Part shown: positions 23,415 through 35,999 of the stretch, piece after piece
Numbering within the stretch: position 1 is the stretch's first letter
Layout of the letters: every line of letters starts with the position of its first letter
Source: Panorpa germanica
Lineage: Eukaryota > Arthropoda > Insecta > Mecoptera > Panorpidae
DNA length: 64,000 bases
Direction: 5' to 3'
Assembly (NCBI GenBank): GCA_963678705.1
Contig: OY783222.1
Coordinates: 13,525,730 to 13,589,729 of the forward strand
Notes under the pieces: model-generated
What the model was told of the DNA's origin: nothing
What the model saw: the letters and a program-made list of their open reading frames with translations, nothing else
Database searches by the model: none
Position numbers and translations under genes: made by a program

Positions 23415-24963
23415 ATGGCGTGTGCTACTTTGAAGCGTACACTGGAATGGGAGACACTTAATCCACGCCCCTCCAAAAGGAGGCGATGCAATCCTTTTGG
23501 ATCTCCATCTACAAGCAATGCAAATATGCGAGTCTCGGAGACCCGGCCGTCTCCATTTGATGAAAGTTCATGTCCAAAACTAACCCCGGGTTCGTCCTTT
23601 TTTTTTTGTTTACCTTTATGTCATTTCCATAAAACATAATTTTAAATAAATATATTTTTCTAATTAAATAGAAAAAATGGCTGCTAATATTCGTGAAGAA
23701 ATTCGAAGACTGCATAAACGTAAACAACTTAATTTTAATAATCAAGGACTGGAGCGTATGCAGGATTCCGAATCTAGTGGATCAGAAATGGGAGCAGATA
23801 GCCCTCGCCGTCCCGAGAGTCCTCCAAGCCTTATGCGTCACCCAGAAAAGGCCTTATTTACATTCACACAGGTGATAGATCGTGGAAAATTAATTTTTTA
23901 ATTGTGTCATTCCTTTATATTAATTATATGAATATATAAACAGGTCGGTCTGATATGCGAACGAATGCTCCAGGAGCGTGAAACAGCACTTAGGGAACAA
24001 TATGACCAAGTGCTGACGGTCAAACTTGCAGAACAGTACGACGCTTTCGTTAAGTTCACATACGATCAGATTCAGAAGCGTTACGAAGCCACCCCCAGCT
24101 GTAAGTATTATATAATTAGGGAGATAAATCAACAAGTAACGTTAGAAGGTAGTTTGTTATTGTTGCTGCAATAAATTGTTCTTAATTGCAAAATAACAAA
24201 AGTGTCCATTTTGCTAAAGTGACTAATGCAGCTTTATGTTATATTTCTTGCATTGTCACGACATTCACTAGGTCATCTTTTTAATTCAAAACGCGCTACA
24301 ACCTAGAGTAGAGTATGCTGTAATTAAATAAGGAACTATATGTGCTAAAAATGTGTAAACTAAAATTTATAATAAGGGGCCATCCATTAATTATGTCACG
24401 CTCAAAGTGGGGGGAGGGCAATATGTGACAAGAAAAGTGGAGATGAATTCATATCTAATTTAAAATTCGAGTTTAAAAAGAAACAAAATAAGAAGCCCCC
24501 CCCTTCAACTTCATTAATCCACAATGTGCGATAAACGCTAAAGGGGAGTGTAACTATGATTACTTATTTAACGTCGGCCTATTTCCAATGTTCCGATGTT
24601 GAATTATATTCTCGGTGATCTCTCGACGGCCTCCTACTATTGTTAGCAGTTTTTATGGTGGTCTACATCACTGTTCATCAATTAAACTTTGACAATAACC
24701 AACCCCAGACAATATAATTCTGGTTATTATTATTCATGAATTGTATTAGTGTTATACTCATTAAAACAAATGAATATCGCACTAGTCCAAACAATGAATG
24801 ACGCATGACGTCAGAGAAGAAAATTACAAAATAAGGCGCTTAGTTTATGGATGACTCTTAACAACTGTTTTGTTACTTGTCAAATGTTAACGCTCCTTTA
24901 CAAAATAAGTGTATTATTTGAACATGATTCTGAAATTTTTTTTTTCTTGCAGATCTTTCTTAA
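23415..24963 (+). CDS. akirin: Akirin (nuclear transcription cofactor), complete, 180 aa
   Basis: Exons 23415-23589, 23672-23871, 23944-24100 and 24953-24963 (543 nt including the stop). The last exon is only 11 nt and supplies the final YLS plus TAA. The protein begins [13 protein letters not shown] and has the nuclear-localisation cluster [14 protein letters not shown]. Its middle reads [18 protein letters not shown], and it ends [20 protein letters not shown]...[15 protein letters not shown] and YEATPSYLS, the conserved akirin tail. In flies and vertebrates akirin is nuclear and bridges NF-kB/Relish or other factors to SWI/SNF chromatin remodelling, including immune genes. Length and domain order are normal. 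The third intron (852 bp) carries a degenerate repeat at about 24380-24730. All joins keep the frame. Confidence 0.96.
24380..24730 (+). repeat. Transposon-derived repeats in akirin intron 3, including repeat R copy 2
   Basis: 24378-24440 reads GGGGCCATCCATTAATTATG then TCACGC and a G-rich run, a motif I know from dispersed insect repeats. 24567-24730 is repeat R: GTCGGCCTATTTCC, CCTACTATTGTTAGCAGTTTTTATGG and ACATCACTG. Confidence 0.45.
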
Positions 24964-27660
24964 ACAAATGGCAGCAGCCGTAAGGGTTTTTCAACGTATA
25001 GTATATTTAAACAGTACTAGACTTTAAAAGATATTTAGACTTGAACTGAAATTAATTTTCAAAATAAGTTTAATATCTTTTATTAAATATAAACAATAGT
25101 TCTTGTAACCGACCCAAACTTAACCATGTAGTTCTGTGCCTATGAAAATGTAATTACACTTTAAATATAAATTATAAAAAGAATAACATAATAACCTCAT
25201 ATATAAAAAAAAATCTCATGACCTTATATAACAAAACTTTTTGGTGTCTTAATTTTGTGTGTTTAAGTAATATATAAGTTATTTTTATATATGTAATATT
25301 AATTATCAATAATAAATTAGTTTATAAGGCGCGCGGCCATTTTATTTTTCATGATTCTCGATAGATTTAGATTCATCTGTAGAATTACGTTTAGTTTTGT
25401 AAGTTTTTTTTTTGTTGTTATTATTGTGTGTTTGTATATTAAAACTAAAAAGTATGACTGAGATAGCTTTGTTTTTTCTTGTATTTCCAAATTCGCAGGA
25501 GCTTTTATATAAATTTGATATATTTGAAAAATTTAACCCACCTTGTAGCATATAAAATTTGAATATATTATAATTAATATAGGATAAGAATTCTAATAAA
25601 ATTATGTATTAAGAATAATATCAATAAAGACATGTTATTTGGGTTCAATATATTTGCTTATTATTCCACTAATCGTGAATGACTCCAAATAAATTTTTAA
25701 CTCCTAGTTTTCAAAAAGTAATACATTGTGAAAGGAAAACTTTATTCCTCCTTATTGAAAATTGACTCCGTTTCTCATGCCCTAAATGCGTCATCTTCTT
25801 TTATTACCAAAGTTTAAACTGAAATAAAAAACAGAACAAACAAATATTTAGAAGACTGAAAATTACTTATGTATAAGCGTAACTTTATCTTTTCCATAAT
25901 TTCATGTACATTCGAAAAACTTATAAATATTAATAACAATTTCAATTAACAATATATAATGTTTTAAACTATTTCATAAAAATAATTATAAATATATATA
26001 TATAATATATATACATATATATTTATATATACTCTTATATATATATGTAGGTTCTCCAACTAATCGTTACATTTCGTCATAAATCAGTTATTCCTCAAAG
26101 GTCGTCGTACATTCTATTAAGCAAAACTTGAACATACAAGCCAATCATACTTACTTAGAACAATGATAACTGTTTTCGCTAGAAATGTAACGGTGGTTAC
26201 TATGGAATGCCTGATTATGTATTAATATTCATAATATACTAAGAAAAAATATGAAACTGATTACATTCTCTGTGCTTAGTTGCACGGTTCTTTTACATTT
26301 CAATATATAATTGATACATTTGTTGTGAGAATGAAAACTGAGATTCTGAATAACAAGTACTTTACAATTTAAGTTTCAAACTACATTGACTATAACGACG
26401 TGGATGGAAGTTGAATATGGCTATGGGTTAGAGATATTCACCGAGCTACTGTATTACAATAGTATTGGAATGGTGATTATAAGAGCTAAATGTTTAATAT
26501 TAACAATACCATTTTACACAATATCTTTGATCATTTGTAAGCATGAAAATATTTATTAGTAAATTCATGTTAGAATTGGACAATTGTTTTCCGGTGTTAA
26601 AAATTTAGAAATAGATTTGTGTAAAATTAAATGTGCGTTGACAGTAAACGCTTGCAGAGCGACTAATTTGAATATATTTACCACCATTATAATTACTTTA
26701 AATTTTGAAAGACAGTCTTATTTCAGACATAATAAGTAAAATTCATATTTTAAACAACTAACTACAATAAGTATTATTATAGTGTTAGTTCACAAACTTT
26801 ATTTTTACATTTTAGCTTTAAATTACATTAAACATAAAAAAAAATTATTGATTTACACTGTAAAATGTAATTTATGAAATCTAATTAGGGCTGCGGGGCT
26901 AGACAGGGAGTACTCCGTATAGTGGAGAAATTAAATTTCTATTAACTTCACTGAAAATATTCACCCAAACTGATCCAACAAATTTATACTGGACTATAGC
27001 AGATTTAAACTGAATTGTCTAAGATGATTTTGCAATGGATAGAATGGAATCTATGGCAGATTTATACTGAAACTATAATGGAACCTGGGATAAATTAACT
27101 GGTTAAAATGGAGTCTGGCAATGCGGTCCGTTGATTAGTATTTCTGTTTTTAAGAGAGTTCAAATTTAGATTGATTTTAATTTTAATTTCAACTCATAAT
27201 TCGCAGCACTGGTATTATAACAGATTTATAACGTTTCTTGTGGATTCAAAATAAATCTTTTGTTAAGACTAAATTCTATTTAACATTATAATCCCAAGTT
27301 TCAGCTGTACTAATTTTTATTAGTACAAAACGCATTGTTTTAGACGTGCAAAAAAAATAACTATTAACAATGATTTTAAAAATCCTTATTAAAGTTTATT
27401 GCAACGTATTTAATATCACTAATATCATATATCTGATAGATATTAAACAAAGTTAACATACGTATTAAGGCAAACGATATCTATTAAATAGATGCTACTT
27501 ATCAGTTTAAATACTAAATTAGTATATATTTTTAATAAAAAAAGAAACATTTGATAATTAATTGCATATTATTGACTGTTGTTTCTTATATGAAGTTCTA
27601 AGTTCACTCAGCATCAAATAAACACACCTTAAATTGTGTTGAAATGAACCTTACGATCTT
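24964..27660. other. 3' flanks of akirin and the ASB-like gene, otherwise gene-free
   Basis: AT-rich sequence with no coding potential on either strand. Candidate poly(A) signals (AATAAA) at about 25310 and 25622. A short (TA)-rich run lies at about 25990-26045. No transposon termini recognised. Confidence 0.4.
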
Positions 27661-30600
27661 TCATGCTTCAAAATTTAAGACATATTCTTTAAGTGAACCG
27701 GGTAAATTCAATTTAGATGCACAAAGAGCTGGCTTACGTTTAACACTGTTATAAATTTGAAGTCTACATAATTGTTTTAAAGTTCGTGGCTTTTTATATA
27801 AATCAGATATTAAGGACATTAATACTTCAGTAGATTTGACTGGAACCTGAGCTATGTATTGTGTATGTAAACTTTTTAAACAATTATACAAAGGTTCATG
27901 TTCCATAGACATATAAAAAAGATAAACAATTCTTGCAAAAGTTGCACTTGGATCAGTCAGAATAGTTTCCTTTTTTGTTAATAACGATATATAATAATAA
28001 AGTATATAATTTCTGCAGTTATTTTTAAAAGAACCACGATTGTTATCTGCTACATACCTTTGACCATCTTCCAAACTTTTATTAGATAAACAAGTGTTAG
28101 GATCTGCACCATATTGGATTAATGTTAAAGCTAATTCGTAAATACAACTCATATCTCGACAACTTCTAACATTTTGTATCATATCCATAACAGACTGTAA
28201 TATATGTTGAGTTGTACTTGACATTCTAACATTGCAATCAAGACCATGTTGTAACAGTAATACTAATAAATTTTTGATAAAATCAAAGTTTGCTTTCTTT
28301 TGTACGTCACAATTTAGTGTTATATTTTCGCTGACGGTAAAAATTAAAACATGAAGAGGTGTTAAATTTGACCTATATGAACAATTGGGACTTGCTCCAT
28401 ACTGCAACAATATTCTTATGCAATTCAAGTAGCACACCTGTGAAATAAAGATCATTGTTTAATATATAGACTATTTCAAAACATTCGGAATGCAAAACCA
28501 AATTTCATGCCTTCATAGTATGTGTGAAATGATGTAAGGGATCCTTGTTAATTAATGGAACTAGGCAGACCATTATAGGCACTGAACCATCACGTCCCAC
28601 CCGATTTGGTTCACCTGTAAAATAAAAGAATGTCACGTCAAAAGTATGATTAATATTATTCTATGATGAACTATTTTGCGATAGAATCAATTCTCAACAG
28701 ATAAATTAAACAAACCTCCAAGTGATAACAACATATTTAACAACTCATAGCAGACATCCCAATCACGCACGTGCCTTAGTACACAAGCAAGAGCACTGTT
28801 TCCCTTCTCATTAATAGAAACTTTTGCACCAGCTTGCAGTAGATAACGAACTAAATGTAGAATATCCCATTTGTTCCATTTGTCATAACCGTATCTATAA
28901 TTAATACAATCCTATAATTATATTATCAATAATTTCAACTGCATGAAACATGGTAAGGAAATACCTTGCTTCCTCTAGAGCATATCGTACAATAAGTGCA
29001 TGTAGTGGCGTATTTCCTAGAGTATCGGGATCATTTATGAGATCTTTGTTACTATGCTCTAAGAGTATTCTTATTGTGTTTAAAGTGTCTTCTGCAGATT
29101 TACGAGCCACTAGAAGCACTGTAAAATTGAAAAAATAAGAACCAACTCTTAATTACTACAGTACCACAATACTACATACTGCCCCGTATTAAGCCTTCAA
29201 CGGCCGCTACATAAACAATCAATTCGCCCCCTCTTCATAGATATTATAACTAGAGTTTACCCCGTCGTAAGCGACGACTTTCTTTTGTATGTGAATTGAA
29301 TTTCATTTTAAATTTTAATTCCATTTTTCAATTGAAATATTTAACTCGTTCTATATTAATTTTTCATATAATAAAAAATATTTTCAATTTATGCGTTACT
29401 GGAACAACTTTTTTTCAAAAGTAGGGATTTTTTTTCCGATTCGTAAATAATTTACCAAGGTTAGCCTATATACAAAATTTGAACTTTTTAGTCCAATTTT
29501 TATTCTCGGCAAAAATCGCCCCCGTGCTCTCAAATAAAATTGAATTTGATTTTGAATTTATTTTAATTTGAACGCCAAAAGACAATTTAAAGAAAATGCG
29601 CGGAGCCGTTTTCGAGCCACCATACAAATCGCGTAAACATATAAACAAATAAATATACACCTGGAACGTTATAATATACTAGATGTACTAGAGTTTACCC
29701 CCGTCGCAAGCGACAACTGTCTTTTTTGTGTGAATTGAATTTCATTTCAAATTTTAATTCTATTTTTAAATTGAAATATTTAACTCGTTCCATATTTATT
29801 TCACATATAAAAACAAATAATTTTTCTATGACTATAAAAATATTTTTTTTTTTAATTTGTTCAATATTTGACCAATTTTTTCTTTCAAAATTTGGGACTT
29901 TTTTATTTCATTTGTAAATTAGGTACCAAAGTTAGCCCACATACAAAATTTTAACTTTCTAGCCCAATTTTTACTCTCGACTAAAACCGCCTCTGCGCCT
30001 CTATTTTTCTTAATATCATATCTAATTATTACACAATTTGAGTTTTCTCCGAAGTTTCCTACCTGGCCCCCTAATTTTCCAAAAATGTTAGTATTGAACA
30101 ACGTAATACATATGCAAAATGTCAACTTTCTATCTTTTAAATTAATTAAAGTTATAGAGCAAAAAGTAATTTTTTTTTTAGTTTTCCAAGACTGCTGATT
30201 TCCAGGAAATTCAGGGGAAACTCCGAGGACGCCAAAAGTCTTAGAATTTTTGATCTACGAAATAGACAATTTTCAGGAAAATGCGCGGAGCCGTTTTCGA
30301 GCCTCCATACGAATCGCGTTTCACTTGGAACATTATAATATGGGATGATTAATTATTATTATAATTATTGTATTAATATATATTAATTTTTTTTTTTTTT
30401 AATTTCTTTTAGGTCCACGCAAAATTCATTGTTCTAGTCACATAGCCTATCTGAAACAACCTTTTCTTTTCTTTTGTAGCAATAAACCCTAACACATTTG
30501 TATTAATTGTCTTAATGGTTAATCCGGGACTGACGTATAACTGGACCGGACCTGATGTATAATTTATTATATAAATTAAGCCGCACAGGCCAGTTTTGTA

Positions 30601-33367
30601 TAGGAAAAACTCTTACCGACATGTAGTAGAGTCATTTGCTGTGTACAGGTTTTAACATTTGTATCTGCGCCATGTTGTATAAGAAGTTCCAGAAATCGAA
30701 TATCATGTAATACAGCTTGATGCACCGGGTAAAATTCATCCTTCAAGACATGAATTTCATCGCTTCTAGTAGTAACCAAATGTTGGACACAATTCCATGC
30801 ACCTCGTTCGCACGCCAAGTGCAAAAGGGGTTTGCGAATACGGAAAGGCATCTGAGTGCAAGTGAATAGAATATTATCGGGCCACTAAGTAATATTCAAA
30901 ATGACATGCAAAAATAAAATAAACATAAATCAAATAAATATAATAAATGATATCATAATACAAATAATATTATTAAATTTTACCCATGGTTCCTCCATTT
31001 TTTGAGCTAGTATATTCAACACACCGACTTGGTCACCATCTATAGCATACAGAACAGCACCCTGCAGCTTACTTGCAGGTCTATCTATAAGACCATCGTC
31101 TTGAGCTGAAAATTGCAGAGTTAGAAGTACGAATCAGACACATACATATACTTATAGTGAATTACAAAAGATATAATACTACGCAGATTGAATAAATAGC
31201 GGAATAACCTTTAAATGCACTGTGTTGTAATAGCTAATGGATAACGGGCTTTGATTGACAAGTAGGTTAATATATGTATAACAGCTTTCGTTTTTTTTTA
31301 AATATTTAAATATTTGAATTTCGGTTTTGCCGCTTTTTCCTTCGATGTCACGGAACACCCTCGACTAATAAATATTTGATTTTTTTTTTAATACACTTAC
31401 GTACTTCTAACGTCGCCTTATTTCCGATGCTGAGTTTTATCACCGACGATCTTCTACTATTGTTGGCAGTTTTTCATGGTCTTGTGGCCTCGCATATGTG
31501 GATTACACCACTGCTTAATAATTTTATGATATTTGTGTGCACAATCAAACCCAGAAAATATAGGCATAAAACATGAACGCTCTTGGCTGCTGCGTCGTCT
31601 AAATATTTGATTTTATTTTTCTACGTTTACAACGTTCATATTATGGAAACTTTATGTGTCAAACGAGCCAGCTGCAAATAACTGATACTGACGGGTATAT
31701 TTTTTAAACTCTGTTGACAATTCAAGGGAAAAAAGAGAGTAACAATCGGGTGAGGTCACAGAAAAATCTATTTTTTATTACTTTTTCACTTTAATTATTA
31801 AACAAAAAAAGTGACTATTTTATTTGATCTCCTAAAATATGACGAGTCAATAAAAAATAATTGGACATATGAGATTCTGGAAATGAACTTTATCATAGTA
31901 CGTATACATATACACAAAGATGTGCGTTTTTCAAATGCATATACTCAAAATACAGATACAAAATACCTATTTTCTATTTAAAAACCTTTTAAGAGTATAG
32001 AATTTTATATTTATTTTAAAACTTTTACAAACCTATTTCCTATTTGGAAAATTCAAAATACTTTTTTTATTTTTGTTACATCATAGTGTTAATCCGACAA
32101 CCCACAAACCCACAAAGTTTGACAAGGTGTTGCAAGAACAGAGATGAGACCTCATCGACGAAAAATGAAAGATAAATTATTTGAACAAATAGTGGTATTA
32201 AAATCCGTGACATAAATAACATTTATGTTCTATGTAAATTCTAAATTCATAGATAAAAAGTATTCCATTTTCTCAAAAGTATTTTTAAAATACGTATTTT
32301 GTATTTAAATGCTAACATGAAATTTATTTTGTATTTGAAAGAGAAAAATAACGAGGTATTTGTATTTTATATTTAAATACTTTTGAAAAGTATTTGTGCA
32401 CATCGCTGCATATATAGTAGTTTTATAGAAATTAGAACGTAGTTCACAAGCCCATTTGCAATAAATATGGAGCTAATATAAAATACTAAATAGATGTATA
32501 TTATTTTAGAACGGCAGTAATCTATCTTAAACGTATTGTACGTAAATTGTGTTGTTCTTTCAGTCGCGGCCTGACTATTGACTGTCAACTGAAAGTGAAA
32601 AGTCAATACCTGCAATTTTCCTGATTTTAAAGCTTCAATATGTTCAAATATGTTTCATTAAGAGGAACATTTGCTTCAATTGTCTGATTTGCATAACAAT
32701 ATTAAAATGAATTCAAACTACAACTTATCTTCCCTTACCACTAAATTTGCCACTTTCTTCACAATTATGTGAATGTGGCCCTGGAAAACACATCCGCGCC
32801 TCCGTGTCAATTCTTGCTCCATGTCTTAAAAGAAGTTCAACACATTCTTCGTAGCTAAAATTAAAAAGGTAAATCGGTATTGTACATAGAGATACCAGGG
32901 TACATATTTTTCCATCGTCAAAGTTGCTCTCACCCTTTAAGGCAGGCAATATGTAGAGGTAAAGAGCACGCACTGCGATTTACATCTAAGTTATGTCTGG
33001 TAAGAATCCATCGTATTAAATCTACATGATTTAATCCAACGCATTTCTGCAGAAGATTATAACCAGCTTCATCGTGAATGGCCAGAATGTTTTCATACTA
33101 AATGCATGAATATTCATAAAACAGATTTATTTAATGCATTATAAATAAAATAGAAATATAATAATAATAATGGCAATAAAACAAAATCACCTTCGGAATT
33201 TCCAGTAGCAAGGCTTCTAATCTTTGTAAAGAAACCTTAGGATTTGCCCTTAGTGCGTCAAATATAGTATTAATTCTTTGACTTGTACCTTCTGATATTT
33301 TATGTCCATGACTATTTGACAAAAGAGCACTGCCACTACGGAAAACTTGACTAACAGAACCACCCAT
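27661..33367 (-). CDS. Ankyrin-repeat and SOCS-box (ASB-like) protein, intact copy A, 675 aa
   Basis: Nine exons: 33191-33367 (ATG), 32934-33097, 32739-32854, 30984-31105, 30617-30851, 28965-29118, 28716-28894, 28511-28614, 27661-28437 (stop TGA). They total 2028 nt with a single open frame. Exon 8 to 9 requires a GC-AG intron (AAG|GCATGA). The N-terminus reads MGGSVSQVFRSGSALLSN and lacks a signal peptide. Ankyrin repeats run from about residue 60 to 550: SLPLHIACLKGYEECVELLL, KPLLHLACERGAWNCVQHLV, GNTPLHALIV, LLQYGASPN and others. The last ~42 residues are a SOCS box (PRTLKQLCRLQIY...LNLPGSLKEYVLNFEA). Family role: ankyrin repeats bind a substrate and the SOCS box recruits elongin B/C-cullin 5, forming a ubiquitin-ligase adaptor. 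The exact ASB orthologue is not assigned. Introns hold two Helitrons and a hAT remnant. Confidence 0.85.
28438..28510 (-). other. GC-AG intron of the ASB-like gene
   Basis: The 73-bp intron has donor ATGAAG|GCATGA and acceptor TTTCACAG|GTG. No GT donor near it restores the frame, whereas the GC donor gives ..HTMK|VCYLN.. and makes the whole nine-exon sum divisible by three. Confidence 0.65.
29250..29678 (-). mobile_element. Helitron copy in ASB-A intron, 5' end eroded
   Basis: CTAG end at 29250 with hairpin remnant (GTCG-TAA-GCGAC). Read on the plus strand, the other end reads GGAACGTTATAATATA and lacks the final GGAT. Internally deleted relative to 19630-20373 (about 430 bp). It lies 10 bp from the next copy in the same orientation. 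Confidence 0.7.
29688..30345 (-). mobile_element. Helitron copy, tandem with the previous one
   Basis: CTAG end at 29688-29691 followed by AGTTTACCCCCGTCGCAAGC with hairpin. The 5' end is at about 30345 (GGAACATTATAATATGGGAT on plus). The shared GCCAAAAGTCTTAGAATTTT block is at about 30230. The tandem pair is absent from the duplicated copy B of this intron, where AATTCGCCCTCTCTC runs on into host sequence at about 36720. Confidence 0.75.
31405..31575 (+). repeat. Dispersed repeat R copy 3
   Basis: ACGTCGCCTTATTTCCGATG, CACCGACGATC, TACTATTGTTGGCAG, TGGCCTCGCATATGTGGATT. It is matched by 38011-38210 in duplicate B, so it was present before the duplication. Confidence 0.5.
32133..32213 (+). 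pseudogene. hAT transposase remnant (C-terminal tip) in ASB-A intron 3
   Basis: The frame reads RPHRRKMKDKLFEQIVVLKS, the end of the hAT dimerisation domain. The longer homologous piece is at 39019-39226 in duplicate B; here the upstream part has been lost. Confidence 0.55.
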
Positions 33368-34182
33368 GTTAAATTATTCACTTAATTTAATAATCGCATA
33401 TTAATTGTCATTTTTAATTTATAGCAATTAATTTAAAAAAGGTTTCTTAACATCATTTCGTTATTAAACATACTGATTCCAAATAGGGTTAAGTCATATA
33501 CTTAATTTGATCATATAACATTTAAATCAGGTTTAACTTAAGTAGTTAATTTATACACACCCTTGTTTACATTTCTTCGTTATTTATATTTGCACTGGTT
33601 TTAATGAGACAGTTTACCATTACAACTAAACTAATAAACTTGATGCAAAAATATCATTGACATATTTTAATCAATTTTAATTGTATGATTGTGACAGATT
33701 GTGAATTTAATAAGTTCACAGATGTAGTTTGTTTAAAATATGTCATAAAGTTTTCACTCTGCAATCTTGATCTTAATAGCCCGTAAAGATACTCTCCTGA
33801 ATTTTCAGCTGTACTCACTGTACTCCAACTCCAGCTGACCTGACCTATTATCTCTGCAGCTGACAGGGCTGACAGCTTACTTGACTTTATTTTATCTCCG
33901 TACTTTGTGGTACTTTGCTTCGTTTGACGTTTGTTCGAAGAGTTAAAGCGTATTAAGCAATATAAGGGCTTGTTAAGTTTTATATAAGAAATTATGTGCA
34001 AATATAGATTTCCAGTGACATTTATATAAACGTTTCAAAAAATATTTATATGTGTATACATATGCATAACATTTATAAAGCTAACCTAAAAATGAAACAC
34101 TGACTTACGACCCCCTACAGTTTCGAATACGAGCAACATGTGCAATATTTGTTAAGATTTTCCACGTTCGAAAAGTATTATA
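33368..34182. promoter_or_regulatory. Head-to-head promoter region of ASB-A and the DONSON pseudogene
   Basis: 815 bp between two divergent start codons. It is very similar to 40863-41561 in copy B, including a conserved block at about 33760-34180 (CAATCTTGAT, TTTTCAGCTGTACTCACTG, CCAACTCCAGCTGACCTGAC). It presumably holds both promoters. No core element was assigned with confidence. Confidence 0.5.
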
Positions 34183-35390
34183 ATGACTGACAAAGGGTAA
34201 ATTATTTCCTCCTGGAAAACTCCAGAAGAGGTAAGTCTCGTATTCAACAAGCAGCCTTATACTGGACTCATCCATCATTACCTGGAGAAAAGTTATTTCC
34301 TAGAAAAACTAGACAAGGTGCACTACTTAGCGAATGGGCAGATAGTTTTAGATCTTTGTTTCAGGTGACATTATTATGTAAGATTTTTACCTGTTGATTG
34401 TTTTACATACAGTTTTAGACTTGTAATTTATATTGTATTTTATATTTAGTTATTACGAGCGAAGCAGTGTCGTTATTTTTATTTATGTGCAAATAGTTTT
34501 ACTGCACTTTTTCGTGCTGCTGGAGTTGGGGCGAGGTTGAGGCTCATGTTTTTATAAGTCCAACAACTCAAGGCTTTAGACAAATTTTAAAACAAAAAGG
34601 TAACTTCGTCTTATTTTATTATTTATTCTTTTATTATATTATATATTATCCTATATTACAATGTTCCAACTGTCCTATATTATAATGTTCCAACTTTATA
34701 TTTATATGTTTGTTTGTTGCTGAAATTCGTATGGTAGAATGAAAACGGCTCCGTCAATAAAAATATAAAGTTGGAACATTATAATATAGGATATCAAAAT
34801 AAAAAATATTTTCAGTTTATGCGTTATTTGACCAACTTTTTTTCAAAATTTGGGATTTTTTTTCGATTGAAATGAAATTACGAACTTTTTTATTAAATTG
34901 AAATCATACTCACTAAGAAGAAGTCGCTAGCGACGAGGGTAAACTCTAGTTTATTTATATTTTATGTATATGTAAACATAAAATATGTTACATACATGTA
35001 ATATTTAATATAAGCTGGACTTAATATTATTTCATGTATTTTTATGTATAATATTTCATGTATGTATTAACGTTACATTTTTTATTTACCGAAGTACATT
35101 GTCACATTGAGGTAGATTTGTTACATTGTCATTAAATTAATGCAAAAAAACACTTAAAATCTATTAATGATACATTACTTTAATATGTAACATTAAATAA
35201 TCTTGCATAAAAAGTTAAAATTACGCCAGAAAAGGCAAATTATATCTAATCATATATTTTCTTTGTAATGTTACTTTATGTATACCTAAAAATGTTTAAC
35301 GCGATAAAAGTATAATTCCTTATTTTACAGATATTGCATTTACAATGCCTTTACGAAAATCATTTAAACAAAACAAATTCACCTAAGGGA
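34183..35390 (+). pseudogene. donson: DONSON pseudogene (copy A)
   Basis: It starts like the intact gene at 41562 but codon 6 is TAA (34198-34200; GAA in the intact gene). A deletion joins the exon-1 donor region (34228) straight to the middle of exon 5 (GTCTCGTATTCAACAAGC), losing exons 2-4. A further 26 bp are lost from exon 5 (after AAAACTAGA at about 34312), one G is missing in exon 6 (GTTGGGGCG), and a Helitron sits in the following intron (34649-34949). The remnant of exon 7 (TTGCATTTACAATGCCTTTACG) breaks off after about 60 bp, where the ASB-B sequence begins. It cannot encode DONSON. Confidence 0.9.
34649..34949 (+). mobile_element. Rearranged Helitron in the DONSON pseudogene
   Basis: A|TCCTATATTACAATGTTCC at 34649, and a second start motif 24 bp later. 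An inverted piece (GGAACATTATAATATAGGAT at about 34773) lies in the middle, and the end is GTCGCTAGCGACGAGGGTAA then CTCTAG|T at 34949. Absent from the matching intron of the intact gene (about 43190), so it inserted after the duplication. Confidence 0.75.
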
Positions 35391-35999
35391 TCCTTGTTAA
35401 CTAATGGAACTCAATGGAACTCGACAAACCATTATAGGCATTGAACCATCACGTCCAACCCGATTTGGTTCACCTGTAAAATAAAAGAATGTCACGTCAA
35501 AAGTATGATTAATATTATTCTATGATGAATTATTTTGCGATAAAATCAATTATCAACTGATAAATTAAACAAACCTCCAAGTGATAACATATTTAACAAC
35601 TCGTAGCAAACATCCGAATCACGCACGTGATTTAATGCTAAAGCAAGAGCACTCTGTCTCATCCTATTAAGAGAAAGTTTTGCACCAGCTTCCAGTAGAT
35701 AAAGAACTAAATGTAGAATATCCTCTTTGCTCCATTTGTTATTATGGTGTCTATAATTAATAATATATAAGAAATACAATCCTATAATTATATTATGAAA
35801 AATTTGAACTGCATTAAACATTGTAAGGAATTAACTTGCTTGCTCTAGAATATATCGTATAATAACTGCATGTAGTGGCGTGTTTCCTAGAACGTCGGGA
35901 GTATTTATGAGATCTTTGTTACTATGCTTCAATAGTAGGCTTATTGTGTTTAAAGTGTCTTCAGCAGATTTACGAGCCAGTAGCAGCACTGTAAAATTG

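Noticed and set aside
33654-34001. 115-codon minus frame in the ASB/DONSON promoter
   Set aside because: It is disrupted by indels in the duplicated promoter at 41050-41400, so not conserved as a protein.
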